A stretch of DNA of 64,000 nucleotides, taken from NCBI GenBank assembly GCA_029582165.1, contig CM055870.1, forward strand, positions 19,446,832 to 19,510,831. The letters are read 5' to 3'. How positions within the stretch are numbered: position 1 is the first letter of the stretch; each line of letters starts with the position of its first letter. Source of the DNA: Portulaca oleracea (Eukaryota > Streptophyta > Magnoliopsida > Caryophyllales > Portulacaceae). A program made the position numbers and the translations under genes. The notes beneath the pieces are model-generated. The model was not told where the DNA came from, did no database searches, and was given only the letters and a program-made list of their open reading frames with translations. Below, in pieces: positions 43,960-55,738 of the stretch.

Positions 43960-44935
43960 TTACAAGGATTCGATTTCACTCTCAACAAGATCATGTTCAG
44001 TTGCATCACAAACATCATGGCATTCATTGGACTCAACCTTCTCTTTACATAAAAGCATGGATAACGGTGTGGATAATGGTTCATCATGTAACATGTTTTC
44101 ATCAAGTTCTACATCATCACACACAATGTCATCATGTTTCTCATGCTCACTAGATGCAACTAGAGCTAAGGATTTCCTGAACTCGATGCATGCAAAACTA
44201 GGTATGCTATAGTAGTCATCATCCTCGTCATAATCATACAAAGAAGAATTATTATTCATTTCAGGACGTAAAGATGATGAATGATCTACTTCAACTATTG
44301 AATCAACCACTTGTGAAGAAGAAGCTTCTACCCTAGAACTAGTCTCATGTAAAAATGCACGCGTGTATTCAGTCATTTTCGCACACATATCATTCATCTT
44401 TGCACACATGTTAGCTCGAAAATCATCCATTTCAGCTTTCAAACAAGAATCAGAACTATGGCACGACGAATCACAATATAAGCACAAAGGATGAGACTCA
44501 ACAACATCACATTGGGGAAGATCAAAAGATATTTCTACATAATCCCTACCATATGATTGATCATCAAAATACAAGGGATAATCACACGATTGTTCAGTTA
44601 AGGTCTCCAAAAAATACTCCCCACCACTAGATTGACCATTCAGATTTTGGGGGCATTCATGATATGGTATGACTAAAGTCTCAGAGGGTGGTGCAAAATT
44701 TGAAATATGGGAGTCGAAGGGATAATTTTGTTGTTCAGATTCATAAGTATCCCTAGATAACCATTCAAGAAGTTCCAATGCCTCATCTTCTCCTAAATTA
44801 GAAAACCCATAATATTCTAAGAGATTACGAGTTTCATAATTTATACCCTCATACACAATACCCAAGATATCTAGTGTATCATGTGAGATACCATATGATT
44901 CACATTGAGCAACATAATCCTGTAATCTAGCAAAA
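43960..44935 (-). CDS. Gag-like N-terminus fused to an acidic unknown protein (pol-less element)
   Basis: The minus-strand frame is open from just below a stop near 44945. It begins SWRYFARLQDYVAQCESYGI, then YEGINYETRNLLEYYGF and EALELLEWLSRDTYE. This has the layout of the Retrotrans_gag segment of Athila/Tat-type elements (W-x-R-F near the start, CP-x-HGI, F/YxGL…R-LL, EA-x-ELLE). There is no ATG before that segment; the first in-frame codon usable is non-standard, so start choice is open. The remaining 230 residues are acidic and serine-rich, with CAKMNDMCAKMTEY and clusters of D/E, and show no known domain. The stop is at 43960, and a related frame resumes at 43861 after a frame change. 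Function unknown; possibly a structural protein of the particle. Confidence 0.5.
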
Positions 44936-45082
44936 TATCTCCAAGATATCTAGTCATAACTCTTTTTATTTATTTATTTTTTTTTGTTTTTCAATTTTTA
45001 TGTTCACATTTTTTTTGAAAGAACCTAGAAAGCAATAAACTATTTACACACAAACCAATAGCCTAATCTACAAAATAATGTC

Positions 45083-45101
45083 ATCCCCGGCAATGGCGCC
45101 A
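45083..45101 (-). other. Primer binding site of the Gypsy-type element (tRNA-Asp type)
   Basis: The minus strand reads TGGCGCCATTGCCGGGGAT directly after the LTR end plus one base. The 3' end of plant tRNA-Asp (…CCCCGGCAACGGCGCCA) would pair with it except at one position (A for G). Aspartate-tRNA priming is known from several plant Gypsy lineages. Confidence 0.8.
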
Positions 45102-46135
45102 TTGTTCGGTTGTGGTAATTTGGGGTAAAAAGTAAGGGTTGTCGAATCCACAGGGATGGTGTGTTAGGTTTTCAGGAAATTGGTTTGGTTTGGGTTTCAA
45201 ATTGCAGAAAGCAGGAAATAATTTAAACTAAACTAATTATGAATTGAAAACAAGAACAAGAAATCAAAACTTAACTAGAGAAACTAAACTAGGAAACAAG
45301 AAAACAAGAAATTGAAAACAAAATCTAACTACTAGAACAAGAACAAGAAACTAAACAAGAAATCAAAAGCATAATCAAGAAAGGAATTAAAAATCATGGA
45401 AGTAAAAACTAAATTAATTACTGAATCTAAAGCAGAAAACATTAACCTGAAGGTTTGATCTTTACTCTAATCTTGAATCTTGAATCATTGAATCACGAAT
45501 CTTTCTTCCGAACAAACAGGAAAGGTGTGATTTGGATTACTAAGACTGCTCGAATCCTCACCTGAAGGGTGAATTCGAGGAACCTTAATCCTCTGCTTCA
45601 CTAAAAAGTGGAATTTTTGTGGAACTAATACTAATGAAATTCATAATAGCGAAAGAGAAAGTAAAGAACAAGAAAGAACAAGAACTTGAATTAATCTTGA
45701 AAGAGAATGTGCTTACAATCGAGGAATGAAAGAAAACTTGAAGAAAACTTAAAACTAAAACTAAAACCTAATCTAAAACTAACCTAAACTAAAGAAAAAC
45801 TAAAAACTAACTACCTACTCTAATTGATGAAACTAAAGTCTAATGTATAAAGTATATATAGAAAAGTTTAGGAAGGGAAAATAAAATAAATCTGTTCAAA
45901 ACCCTAAGGGCCGCCGCGGAAAAGAAAACACGGAAAGCCCAGCCAACACAATCCGTGTTGGGCCTGTTTTTGTTGCAAACGTTGGATTTTTCAGCACTTT
46001 TGATTCCCTTTTTCGCTTTCCTTTGATTTAACCTACAAAACACAAAATCATCATAACTAATATATAATTAAGGGGCTAAAACAAGAAAAACACCTTATAA
46101 AATGATATTAATTCGGCTCGGAACGAGACCGAACA

Positions 46136-49100
46136 ATAGGCATTAAACAATATCTATCCTATACCACACCCTGGTCTCTGGGTTATCCCCCGAAACCCTC
46201 TCAATGTTCCACTTTGTTTTGTTAGTATCTTATAAATTTCAAGTTCACAGTTCTCAACACAATCCCAACCCAGGTTATCAAAACCAGTAACAAAACCATT
46301 TACAAAAGACCATCTCAATTTGCTCAACTCATAAATCAACAACCACATATAATAATCAAAATAGACATTTTCCATATATAGTAACAAAACCATATAAATT
46401 TTCCACATAAAATCCCCTTCGAAATGCAAATTCCAAAACAGATTAGAAATCAACAAAAACTCTTAAACTGCATCCCAGTAGGGATTAAGGCATAGACATT
46501 ATCTGAATATCTTCAGTTCAGTTCACTAAGTTTCACTTCACTTCAACGAACACTCTTGAGCTCACTAAAACGATGCGGTCTAGATCGTGCCTATAAATAG
46601 AATAATTTCTATAATTAATAATGACCCTCGAAGTTACTACAAACCACCTTCTACCTATACCTTCCCTAGTGTAACGACCCAATTTGTTTTTTCTTATATC
46701 ATCTTAGAAATATTCTTAGTCTCATTTTCCAACTAATACTTGAGTTCTTAATGTCCATGTATATCCAGCATGTCATGATGTCCATCATAGTCCATGGACA
46801 TTCATGTTATAGGAGTCCATGTTGTCTATAAAGGTCCATAGAGTGCATATGTCTGAAGTTCCTCATAAGATGACCTATTTCATGTTAAACTCATTCATTA
46901 AGGTCATATTATGGGTTATGTCAGGCCAAATGGGGCTTACCTTCTTAAGGAGTATGGTCGGTAATCCTCACTACAATACTCCTAACAAAGGGCTCCCATG
47001 ACTCCAACAATCCCCTTAAGTTCATATTATTAAAGTCAATTTGAGGGTTGAGCTAGCCTAATGGGGCTTATCTTACCATAAGAGTAAGGTGGGTGGTCCT
47101 CACTAAATAACTCCAATGGAAGAACACCCATGGCTTAAGCTTTCTCCTTTAGATCCATATTAAGGTGATTCAGAGTAGGGAAGGGGGAGTACTTTCTTAT
47201 TAATCCCTTGGTTCCCATTACAAGTACATTGAGTTCTTAATGATGGAAATAAAACTAGAGTTCAAATTATAAAGGATAGTGGAAATTGCATATACTTAGT
47301 TAAGTCTTTATTAGAGGCTTCTTGCAATAGGCCCTTGGTTCCCATATCATCATGCCCATGCCTCCCCATCCTTGAAGGTCACTTCACATCAAGTCTCCTT
47401 TGAAATACTAGTACCTAAGAGGGGGACATAAACAGGGATTAGCCAAAGCTAAGTATGGAGATGTAAAACATTCATAAACATATCCATAAAGAACATGACA
47501 CATGCTTATGATTTCATGACCTATATGCCTAATGCTCATAAAATGGCTTGATCAAGCACTTGGATGTCCATGATGTCCCTATAGGATTTCTTTGTTGAGG
47601 ATCCTCATACATAAACCATGATGCCTACTTAGTGGTACCACTTATCAAAAACTTGTCATATGCCTAAGGGACTTTGAGAACCATATAAAAATCATAAAAG
47701 AACCATAAATCCATAAAAATGAGTGTGCCCTAGAGACCATCACTCTTGTCATGTGTAGGGCTTTCAGAGAACCATTATACCTATGGGGACTTACTAAGGA
47801 TGATTCAAGACTATCTACTAAATGCTATGAATGTATGAATATGATGATGATGATGATGATGATATGAACACATGAAGTTAGCATAACTTATAATTTTTCA
47901 TATTATGAACTCAAGATCATGTTTCACTTTGTCATACAACTAATGGTAACAAGAATATCATCATGTGAAAGGAGAATCATTATCTACTTAATGTCTTTAG
48001 GACTTATTTTCATGTATTTTAGAATTAAAAGTTAGTATCATCAATATGTAATCATTCATCCACATATAGCATAATAAACATAAAACATGAGCCTTATTAA
48101 GTATAATTAATCAACAAAAATAAAAATTTGCATAACTAGAATGATTTTCAGCCCTTATGGCCCTCTTTTAGACACTCAACACATATTCCATTAGGGGCTA
48201 AAAAGCTTGATCTCCTTGGGGTTTTCGGTATCCTGAAAATGATATTAATTAACTAAAATTAGTACCACAATCCTACATGTAAAAGCCTTAATTAAAACTG
48301 ATTTTTTTGTTGACATTTTAACTTGGTATGGCTGCTGGAATTTTAAAGAAATCAATCTAGCTCTTGCTTGGGTTCTAGCAAAAGTGTCATTTAAAAGAAA
48401 ACAAACTCACTTTTAATTTCAAACAAAGTTACTTTTAACAAATAATTAACTCTTTGGTCTTATAACTCTTTTACTAGTGATTTTCTAGCTAAAACATGAA
48501 GAACTCAGCTCTAAACTTTCCATTTTCAGATTTGTGGCAAAAATCATTTTGGGGGTAGAAAAATCAGTTTTTTTACCCGATTTTGTTTATTTTCGTTCTC
48601 CCTCTATACAAAAGTTTTGAAGTTCATTCCACTTGGAAAAGTTCCATTTATGAGTCTAGTTTAACTTCATATTTTTATTTTAGTTGTAAGAATTACCGAT
48701 TAATATATTTTTTACGAAATCCGAACCTATGTTAGAATAGACACGAATCTGAAAAGGGTCTGGTTTTTGCTTTATAACTCAATGCACTTATATTTTTTTG
48801 CAAAATAAAATTTTCAGTGGGTTTCTAGACATCTAATCCTACAACTTTCATGTTGAAAGGTTTTCCAAAATATGGTTTTATCACAAGGATATCTAGGGTA
48901 CGAAAAACTAAAAAACTCGATTGTGTAAAGCAAGTAAAACTTCTTCTTGAATCCACATGGTAGCCGATTGTTATGAGGTTTATAAGGGAAATTTTTCTTA
49001 CATTTTTAACATTAATATTACACCTAGATTAAGTGTGAAGAAGTAAAAAATCAAATTAGAGAAGAAAATGTCATTTTAAGGAGATTTTAACCCCTTTCTC

Positions 49101-49806
49101 CGATTCTTAGAAGAACTCATACTTTTTTATAAATTGAAACCAATATAAGAGCTGAAACTTTAAGTAGTATAATACCTTGAAAACAACTAGAGAAGTGTGG
49201 AAAATATTTCATGGAAGCAAAAGTTTTCTTTTTACTTCTATTCTTCTATTCTTTAATGGGGTTCTTTAGGTGTTTGAGAGGAATGTTGGGATATGGATGT
49301 TTTTGGACTGATTTGGAGTGTATGTGGATTATATAATGATAAGAAGAAGAGGTTCAGCGGATGAAGAGAGAAGGGTGGATTTTGCTTGATTTAGTGTGTG
49401 ATATTAGGCAAAATATTTTGAGAATTTAGTAGGGCTAGTAGAGGCTATGTAGGAGTAATCATTAGGCACTTTGTAACTTGTATTTGTATAAAAAGAAAAA
49501 AAAACAACTAGATTGAACTGCATTTTTCTTCTTTTCGGGAAGGTGGGAAGTGTTCAATGTTCCCCTTTTTTTTGTTTTATTTTTATAAATTAAATCCTCT
49601 GCATAGCTCCTACATATTCATATATACTATTAAAACTAATTTCCTTTTTTAATCTTTGAATGAGTATAAGCTGAATTTTGTTTGCTTTTGGGCTTCATAC
49701 TCTTATTTTTGTGTCGATTATTTTTATACTAATGTCCGAAATCGGGTTTCTCTGTAGTACATAAAATTATAATAGATCACATATAAATTAGTTCATGATT
49801 CGTAAA
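46136..49806. other. Repeat-like intergenic DNA without supported genes
   Basis: 46136-46670 continues the host region split by the Gypsy-type element. A TGTAACGACCC start at 46676 resembles the LTR-like start at 39535. The region 48300-48900 ('cttataactcttttactag', 'aaagttttgaagttcattcc', 'ctttataactcaatgca') has the look of plant Gypsy LTR sequence. No direct repeat partner was found. A (GAT)n run sits near 47840-47870. All ORFs are short and unsupported. Confidence 0.45.
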
Positions 49807-49815
49807 TATTAATAA

Positions 49816-51335
49816 GGGAAATTAGATTCTAATAATACGAACTTTTGGCCATATAAGACTTAATAATATGAACTTTCAATTTGGTTCTTAATAATACGAA
49901 CTTTGACACCCTGTTGCCCCCAGTAACACGCCACCGAGTTAAGTTGAACTTAACTCGGTGGCAGGATGACGTGGCGGACGGAGTAATATATTTTGACTTT
50001 ATTATGTACACAGTCAGCATTTGACTTGTCCACATCACCTCTCTTCCTTCCCCTTTCTCTCTCCTCCCCTCCTCTTCTTCGATCCAGAGAAGACATGGCC
50101 ATGGCAATGGCTTGTCCTCCTCTTCTCTCCATTTTCTCTCTCTACAACATCCTGCCCCCCTCTTTGTGCAAAATTGAAGACAAAAATTGGAGAGAATATT
50201 ATCAATTCTTGCTAATATTCTGGTTATGAATTCACCTAGAAAACAATTACAACTTGATTGAAGCACAACCCAGATATGTCTTCCTCATCGCTAAATCCTT
50301 CTTCATCAGGTACTTATCTTCCCTATCTCAGTAAATCAAGTTTAATTGTAAAAGTATCGATTCTTGCTGAAAATCTTGAGAATTTTCGTCTAAATTGGTA
50401 CATCAAATTATAAGAACAAACCCCATCCATATTGACGAAAAGTTACTCGCCTCCACTATCCCTAAATCTCATCTTGATTCATAATTTCAGATTTTTTTCT
50501 TGAAATTCTAAGGGTTACTTTAAACAAATTCAGGAAACGATGAGCGTAAGAATCAAAACCCTCGAAATTGGCTGCAATTGGGTGCAAATTGTGAGCATCA
50601 AACCAAGGAATCATCACCCAAGAACACCATGTCGACCGACATTTCAACAAGTTCAGCTTCTCTGCCATTTAAAAGGAGGATCTTGAGTGAATGGACTGAT
50701 ACTTCCACACATACCCATCTCCAGAAACCTTCAAATCTTGGTCCGAAATCAGGTTCATCGCAAGCAGATACCTCTAATTCAAGCCCCACAAAGTCGGATC
50801 CTCTGGATGAAGCCCCACAAAGTCTGATTGCCTCGAGTGGTTCTCGAAGTTCTCGAGATAACTTTGTGTATTCAACAGCAGAAAGTTCTATGGTGGCTGA
50901 GATAAGTGGAAATAAGCATAGTGAAAGACATCATGTACAAGAACAAGTTGAGGATGAAGATGAAGAGGATGAGATGATGCGGATTGGTGCAAGAAAATGG
51001 AGAGAAGAGGAGGACAAGCCATGGCCATGGCCATGTCTTCTTTGGATCGAAGAAGAGGAGGGGAGGAGAGAGAAAGGGGAAGGAGGAGAGAGAAAGAGGA
51101 AGGAAGAGAAGTGATGTGGACAAGTCAAATGCTGACTGTGTACATTATAAAGTCAAAATATATTACTCCGGCCGCCACGTCATCCTGCCACCGAGTTAAG
51201 TTCAACTTAACTCGCTGGCGTGTTACCGGGGGCAACAGGGGGTCAAAGTTCGTATTATTAAGAACCAAATCGAAAGTTCGTATTATTAAGTCTTATATAT
51301 GGCCCAAAGTTTGTATTATTAGAATCCAATTTCCC
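49816..51335. mobile_element. Pack-MULE carrying a gene fragment
   Basis: Terminal inverted repeats of about 320-340 bp (49816-50136 and 50993-51335) start GGGAAATTAGATTCTAATAA and end TTATTAGAATCCAATTTCCC. They are flanked by a perfect 9-bp direct repeat TATTAATAA (49807-49815, 51336-51344). The right arm has an extra GAGA-rich repeat. Long inverted ends, 9-bp duplication and a foreign interior define a Pack-MULE. No transposase is present. Each arm also contains an internal palindrome, CCACCGAGTTAAGTT/AACTTAACTCGGTGG (49933-49963), perfect on the left and slightly mutated on the right. Confidence 0.92.
50276..51114 (+). pseudogene. Two-exon gene fragment captured by the Pack-MULE
   Basis: Exon 1 is 50276-50309 (MSSSSLNPSSS and a split glycine codon) with donor GTACTT. 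Exon 2 starts at 50534 after ACAAATTCAG and runs open to 51114. Exon 2 encodes NDERKNQNPRNWLQLG and a serine/threonine/proline-rich, apparently disordered segment (RRILSEWTDTST, a KSDPLDEAPQS stretch). It ends in an acidic run (EDEDEEDEMM) and enters the right terminal repeat in frame at about 50993, adding some 40 repeat-encoded residues before the stop. The donor gene was not recognised. Intact splice signals and the open frame suggest the capture is young or still translated. A host gene with fortuitous flanks is excluded by the target duplication. Confidence 0.6.
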
Positions 51336-51437
51336 TATTAATAATTATACTTGAAATAATACAATTATTAAGAGGGTTTTACACCTAGAAATATTATAAG
51401 GTTCCCATAATTCAGAAATTAACACATTGAAACAACT

Positions 51438-52226
51438 AAGCTCTTTCAAATTGTCAGCAACGGTGCAATGAGATGTTTGAGATCAAATGGAAGAAGGCTG
51501 AGTGCGAGAAATGGATGCAGCTTTGGAAATCCTGGATCAATAGGATTTTGCACAAGGGCGTGGGGAGTGTGTTTACATCTGAAAAGTTACAATATGTTCA
51601 CTATCCGTATTAGATGCATCAAAAGAAAAGAAACTGGAAGATCAAGCTCCTCTCACTAATCTGAATTCTAGCCTGTCTCATTAGGTATGTTGGTGTGATG
51701 CTAAAGCTGGTAATGGGATTTTCCTTGTTCAAATTAAATGAGAGTGTGGTGCTACTGTGTGCTTTGATAAGATAAGTACAAACAGATGTGGTCAAGGAAA
51801 TACAAATAATGGGAGTGGTGTGTGAAAGTCATATACTCAACTCATGCACATATCTGGTTGCTGAATGGGTATTTTTCTAAGCTTGAAATATTAGTGTTGC
51901 ACTAGTATTCACCTTCAGTGCATTAGTATGGCTCCTCTTTGCATCATGGAAACGCAATTCTAGTTGATTATCATGGGAAGAATCTTTTTTGGTTGAGCAC
52001 TTTCACATGAGTTTTATTTATTTCACCCTTCAATAGGTCTCAATTTAGTTATCTGTGGGGATTCTGGTGTTGTAATTTTCTTTGCTATGCTGACTGTCAA
52101 GCTTTTAGGTAGAATCTTCATTGCAATGTTTGTATTTGCTTTGTACTGACTGGCTGTATCCATTGGATCAGTATGTCTTTTTAATATAAAGGGTCTATTG
52201 ACCGCTAATTATCCAAAAAAAAAAAA
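51438..52226 (+). pseudogene. Poly(A)-tailed retrocopy or 5'-truncated LINE
   Basis: The segment ends in a 12-base A run (52215-52226) after TTTAATATAAAGGGTCTATTG. AAACAACT at 51430-51437 reappears at the tail junction (52224-52231), a possible target duplication. Near its start the frame 51458-51613 reads RCNEMFEIKWKKAECEKWMQ and LWKSWINRILHKGVG, tryptophan- and lysine-rich, preceded by a splice-acceptor-like TTGTCAG. I do not recognise the protein. The remaining 600 bp look like a 3' untranslated region. LINE 3' end and processed mRNA copy are both possible. Confidence 0.35.
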
Positions 52227-52231
52227 CAACT

Positions 52232-53835
52232 CAACACATTTCACATAAACACACATTAAGAATTAAACAACATATTTCATACAACACTTTTAGCATAAAG
52301 AAAAACAGGACATATTACATCACTTACATTGCGGAGGCCATAACTTGACTTCTCGACACCCTACGATCCTAATTTTAAACTTTCTGAAAACCACAGGATG
52401 TATACTAAATTTTCTATGCTGACCCTGATACCTTAAACATACTCTAAAGTCCCCAAATACAGCTCACACTCAAACTGATCCAGTTCTGACCTTGGTCTTG
52501 TAATTGGGTTATAACTCGACTTATACACTTCAAAAGCTTGATCCGCAAAATTTCTATGAAAGCTAACCTCTTAGGGGACTTTTAAACCGAACGACTCGGT
52601 CAAAGCACGACTACATAATTTATGGTGACCTCTTTATTACAACCTAAACAAATTTGTCTCGTTCCCGGTTCACTTTTAATTGGATTTTTCGATCCTAATT
52701 ATAACCAACCGTTCCCGAGATTCTAACTTGGGCTCCAAAACAGTGGGCTAAGGTCAAGAACTTCTCCTAACCCACCTAACGCAACCAAAGCCCAATCTTA
52801 TGGCAAAATAAATCTAGAACTCAAATTAAAAAAAATTTAACTCTTTAATTAATTAAAAATTTTCTTAACTTCTAAACTAATATCCAAGGTATCCCTAAAC
52901 TATGGGCATCCCAAACTCTACAAACATCGTGCCATGGCAAGGAATTCAAAATCACTAACCATAAACAAATTCAATTAAGCAAAGAAGATGATAAAAAATT
53001 CACAATAAGGTCATAGCACACATAATAATATATAGTAACATTATTCACATATAAAGTTCAATTCTTTACTAAAATAACACAATTTAAACTTGTAAAATCA
53101 TAAGGAAAAGTTATAAGCATGCTTTCAACATTAACATAACATGAATTACTAATTAATGCTTTAACAATCAAGAATCACAAACTATACTCCCCAAAGTTTA
53201 TTTGAGAAAATGAAAATTAATGACCAAACTCAATTACTAATTAAACAATATGCATCCCAACTTAATTGAATCATATGAAATCGAACTCAATACTTTACCC
53301 TGCCCTCCCCCTAAAACATGCATAACTATAATATATACTAACATGAACACCAACCCTATATTATTCATAGCAACCACACCTTATTTTAGTCACATGAGAG
53401 AAACTTAATAATTAACTAGAATAATACTATAAAATAAGAACTTTAAACTCATCCTATTAGCACTCAACTCTATTAAATTTCATCAAACCAACCCTAATCA
53501 ATAACCTAGCTTGCTTGCACCTAGTACACAATATAAAACCTATTTAGCAACATGAATACCAATAACAAGAAACATGTAAATACTTAAACTAACCTAACCA
53601 GAATTAATTTTGGTAATTAAACACACTAAATTTGTTTAAAGCATCTAATCATATATAATAATAAAAGTCACAAAACAAAGTAGAACCTAAACTAAACAAG
53701 AACCAATAACTTGATCTTGATCTAACTGGGAACAAGAAGGGTTCACACTAGGTTTGCGGCGATCGTCGGCCGGCAGTTACAACATTATGGAGGAGGAGGG
53801 AGAGAGAGGGGTAAATTAGGGTTAGGGTTTAATTT
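52232..53835. other. Repeat-like intergenic DNA, no gene seen
   Basis: AT-rich. The part 52320-52640 ('cataacttgacttctcgac', 'ggttataactcgacttata', 'gaacgactcggtcaaagca') reads like a Gypsy LTR in minus orientation. The rest (52900-53700) is A-rich low-information sequence. No partner repeat or coding region was identified. Confidence 0.4.
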
Positions 53836-53839
53836 ACTT

Positions 53840-54970
53840 TTTTTTTCGAAAAGTTAATGGGCATTAGCCCAATTTTATTAATCACCAAGGTGATACAAAG
53901 GATAAAGCCATTCAAGTGGCAAGTCAAACAACCCTCGAAAGCACCAGGTAACCAAAATCTAAGAGTTTACACCACTTTTCCTTTTGCTTTGCTCCAACTG
54001 CTATTCAAGATTGATCATGTAGAGAATAATAAAATAAAAAAATGCAGTGAATTTGATTGGAATTTTCCAGTTGCTCAGCCAAATATGTCATCTTACCCTC
54101 CAAGCTACTGTCTGCTTTGATGCTCTCCAAATCAAGTCAGCTTGAATGCAATGTCCTCTGATGACATTTCCAATCTAGTACCCATAGATTTAAATGCACC
54201 TCGACCACGGTAATATGCTCTCGGATCATAAACCAACAAAGAAAGATGGGTAGTGTCACTTCCTCAATCCAGGCAAGCCAACTTCAACAGGGTCCATAAG
54301 CCCATTCACCCCAGCAGAAGCAATAGTATCCAAATTCAGCACCTTAGCTACTTGCAGAGGTGTCTTGATCCTCAGTGAATGGTTGAATGCTCCTCTTTTT
54401 CACAATGCTATCTGGAGTTAATTTTGACCCCCACTATCATACAGACCATAAATTCCACTCTTGGAATAGTTAGCTTCGACATTGTCATGATATCAATAGA
54501 GTCTGCCAACCTCCCCAAGCAATTTTCTCAGCCCTCCTTATCACAACTTTGACTGCGTGTTGATTGACAACAGTCTGTTTCACTAATCCGCCACCTCCAT
54601 GACTGGATGGTTTTTATACACCCTTGACATCATATCCTTCCCTTTTTCTTTTCATTTTCATGATTGTAGAGTTCTCTAGACCCACTCCCAACAGAGACAG
54701 CAGCTCCTATGTAATGCTCCTGAGCTGTCTGAGCTTATTCCAAAGCTCGACCTGTCATGGACTTGTCATTTGGTGCGTAAACTAAGCATATGACACATTC
54801 GAGCTCCTCCTTGATCGTCTTGCCATCAATGCTTGACTCCCCAAAACCTATAATGATATGTTGTTCTTTCCTTACAAGGTCTTGACATGCTTCTTCGTCT
54901 GCTACAATGCCACGTACATTCCAAGCCCCGTTCTTCATTTTAGTCCTTGCTTCTTCTATTTTTGTTCTTG
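53840..54970 (-). pseudogene. Degenerate LINE remnant with endonuclease-like start
   Basis: On the minus strand, GAWNVRGI near 54920 followed by DLVRKEQHIIIGFGESSI and CVICLVYAPND resembles the N-terminal part of the AP-endonuclease domain of plant LINE ORF2 (WNVRG…LQE…VYAPN). The frame 54735-54938 then ends. The far end, GCCCATTAACTTTTCGAAAA at 53840-53866, could be the LINE 3' end with its A tail on the minus strand. The sequence in between carries many stops. Confidence 0.45.
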
Positions 54971-55377
54971 CCTTTCTTTTCTCTTTTTGCTCTCTTTTTG
55001 CCCGAACCTCTGCCTCCCCTACTTCTGCTCCTTGTTAGCATAAAATCATCCTCAACCTCATCTATCTCATCCAAAATTTTAAAACAAATGTCGTCACGGC
55101 GTCACCCACTATGTTAGCTCGAGCCTCAACTTTCCTATTGATTTCTTCAGAGTTAAATTCCTCAATTGGTTGAGGCGTTAATTTAAAATCTCCATGTTGT
55201 TTTGCATTGGCCAAGTTGTCACTTTCTTCAATGTTTATTGAGTGTAGCTAATACTACATTAATACTAATACTACATTAATATCTAATAAAACCAAATAGA
55301 ACTAATACTACATTAATACTAATACTTCATGTAATCTAACTCTACTTCTAACCTGAATAAAATTCTGATTTCCTAAC

Positions 55378-55433
<56 letters not shown>

Positions 55434-55729
55434 AACACTGATAATAATAATAACTTTATTCATCCAATAACACATGAAATTGCCAATATACCCTTACTTT
55501 TATGCATGTATAAAATTACTAAAACACCCTTGTTACTCTCTCAATGGTCCTACGAGCTCAAGTGTTAGCAGAATTAATCGCCAATAAATTCCCAAAAATT
55601 AATGGAGTCAACCTAAATTATTAACGACGTCACGGTCAATGACATTGAATTTTTAGGGGTTTTACATAAATGATCGATGAAAATGCTTTTGGAAATAAAA
55701 TTGATGTATAATCAAATATACTTTAACCT
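54971..55729. other. Intergenic with (AAT)n microsatellite
   Basis: Contains short 'actaatactacattaata' tandem copies (55250-55330) and an (AAT)n run (55380-55431). No supported coding region. Confidence 0.55.
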
Positions 55730-55738
55730 TTTATTTTA

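Larger units (their letters stand above)
40287..46135 (-). mobile_element. Pol-less Gypsy-type LTR element, minus orientation
   Basis: Long direct repeats at 40287-41306 (1020 bp) and 45103-46135 (1033 bp) are nearly identical. They start, read on the minus strand, with TGTTCGGTCTCGTT and end ACCACAACCGAACA. The primer site follows the minus-strand 5' LTR (45083-45101). A purine tract TGTGGGAGTGT (revcomp of 41307-41317) precedes the other LTR. The two LTRs are so similar that insertion must be fairly recent. No protease, RT, RNase H or integrase was found; the interior carries only a gag-like/acidic ORF and about 2.1 kb of non-coding sequence. Flanking pentamers (ATATA and ATAGG) match only partly. 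It must use enzymes from a relative. Confidence 0.88.

Noticed and set aside
39535..46690. TGTAACGCCC (39535) and TGTAACGACCC (46676) as a pair of LTR starts enclosing the Gypsy-type element
   Set aside because: Beyond the first ten bases the two sequences do not align, and no matching LTR ends or duplications were found.
49829..50266. 145-residue minus-strand ORF
   Set aside because: It lies across the inverted repeat arm of the Pack-MULE and mirrors the plus-strand arm translation; no independent support.
50276..51114. Captured fragment as a resident host gene
   Set aside because: Perfect 9-bp duplications outside 320-bp inverted repeats show the whole block was inserted as a transposon.
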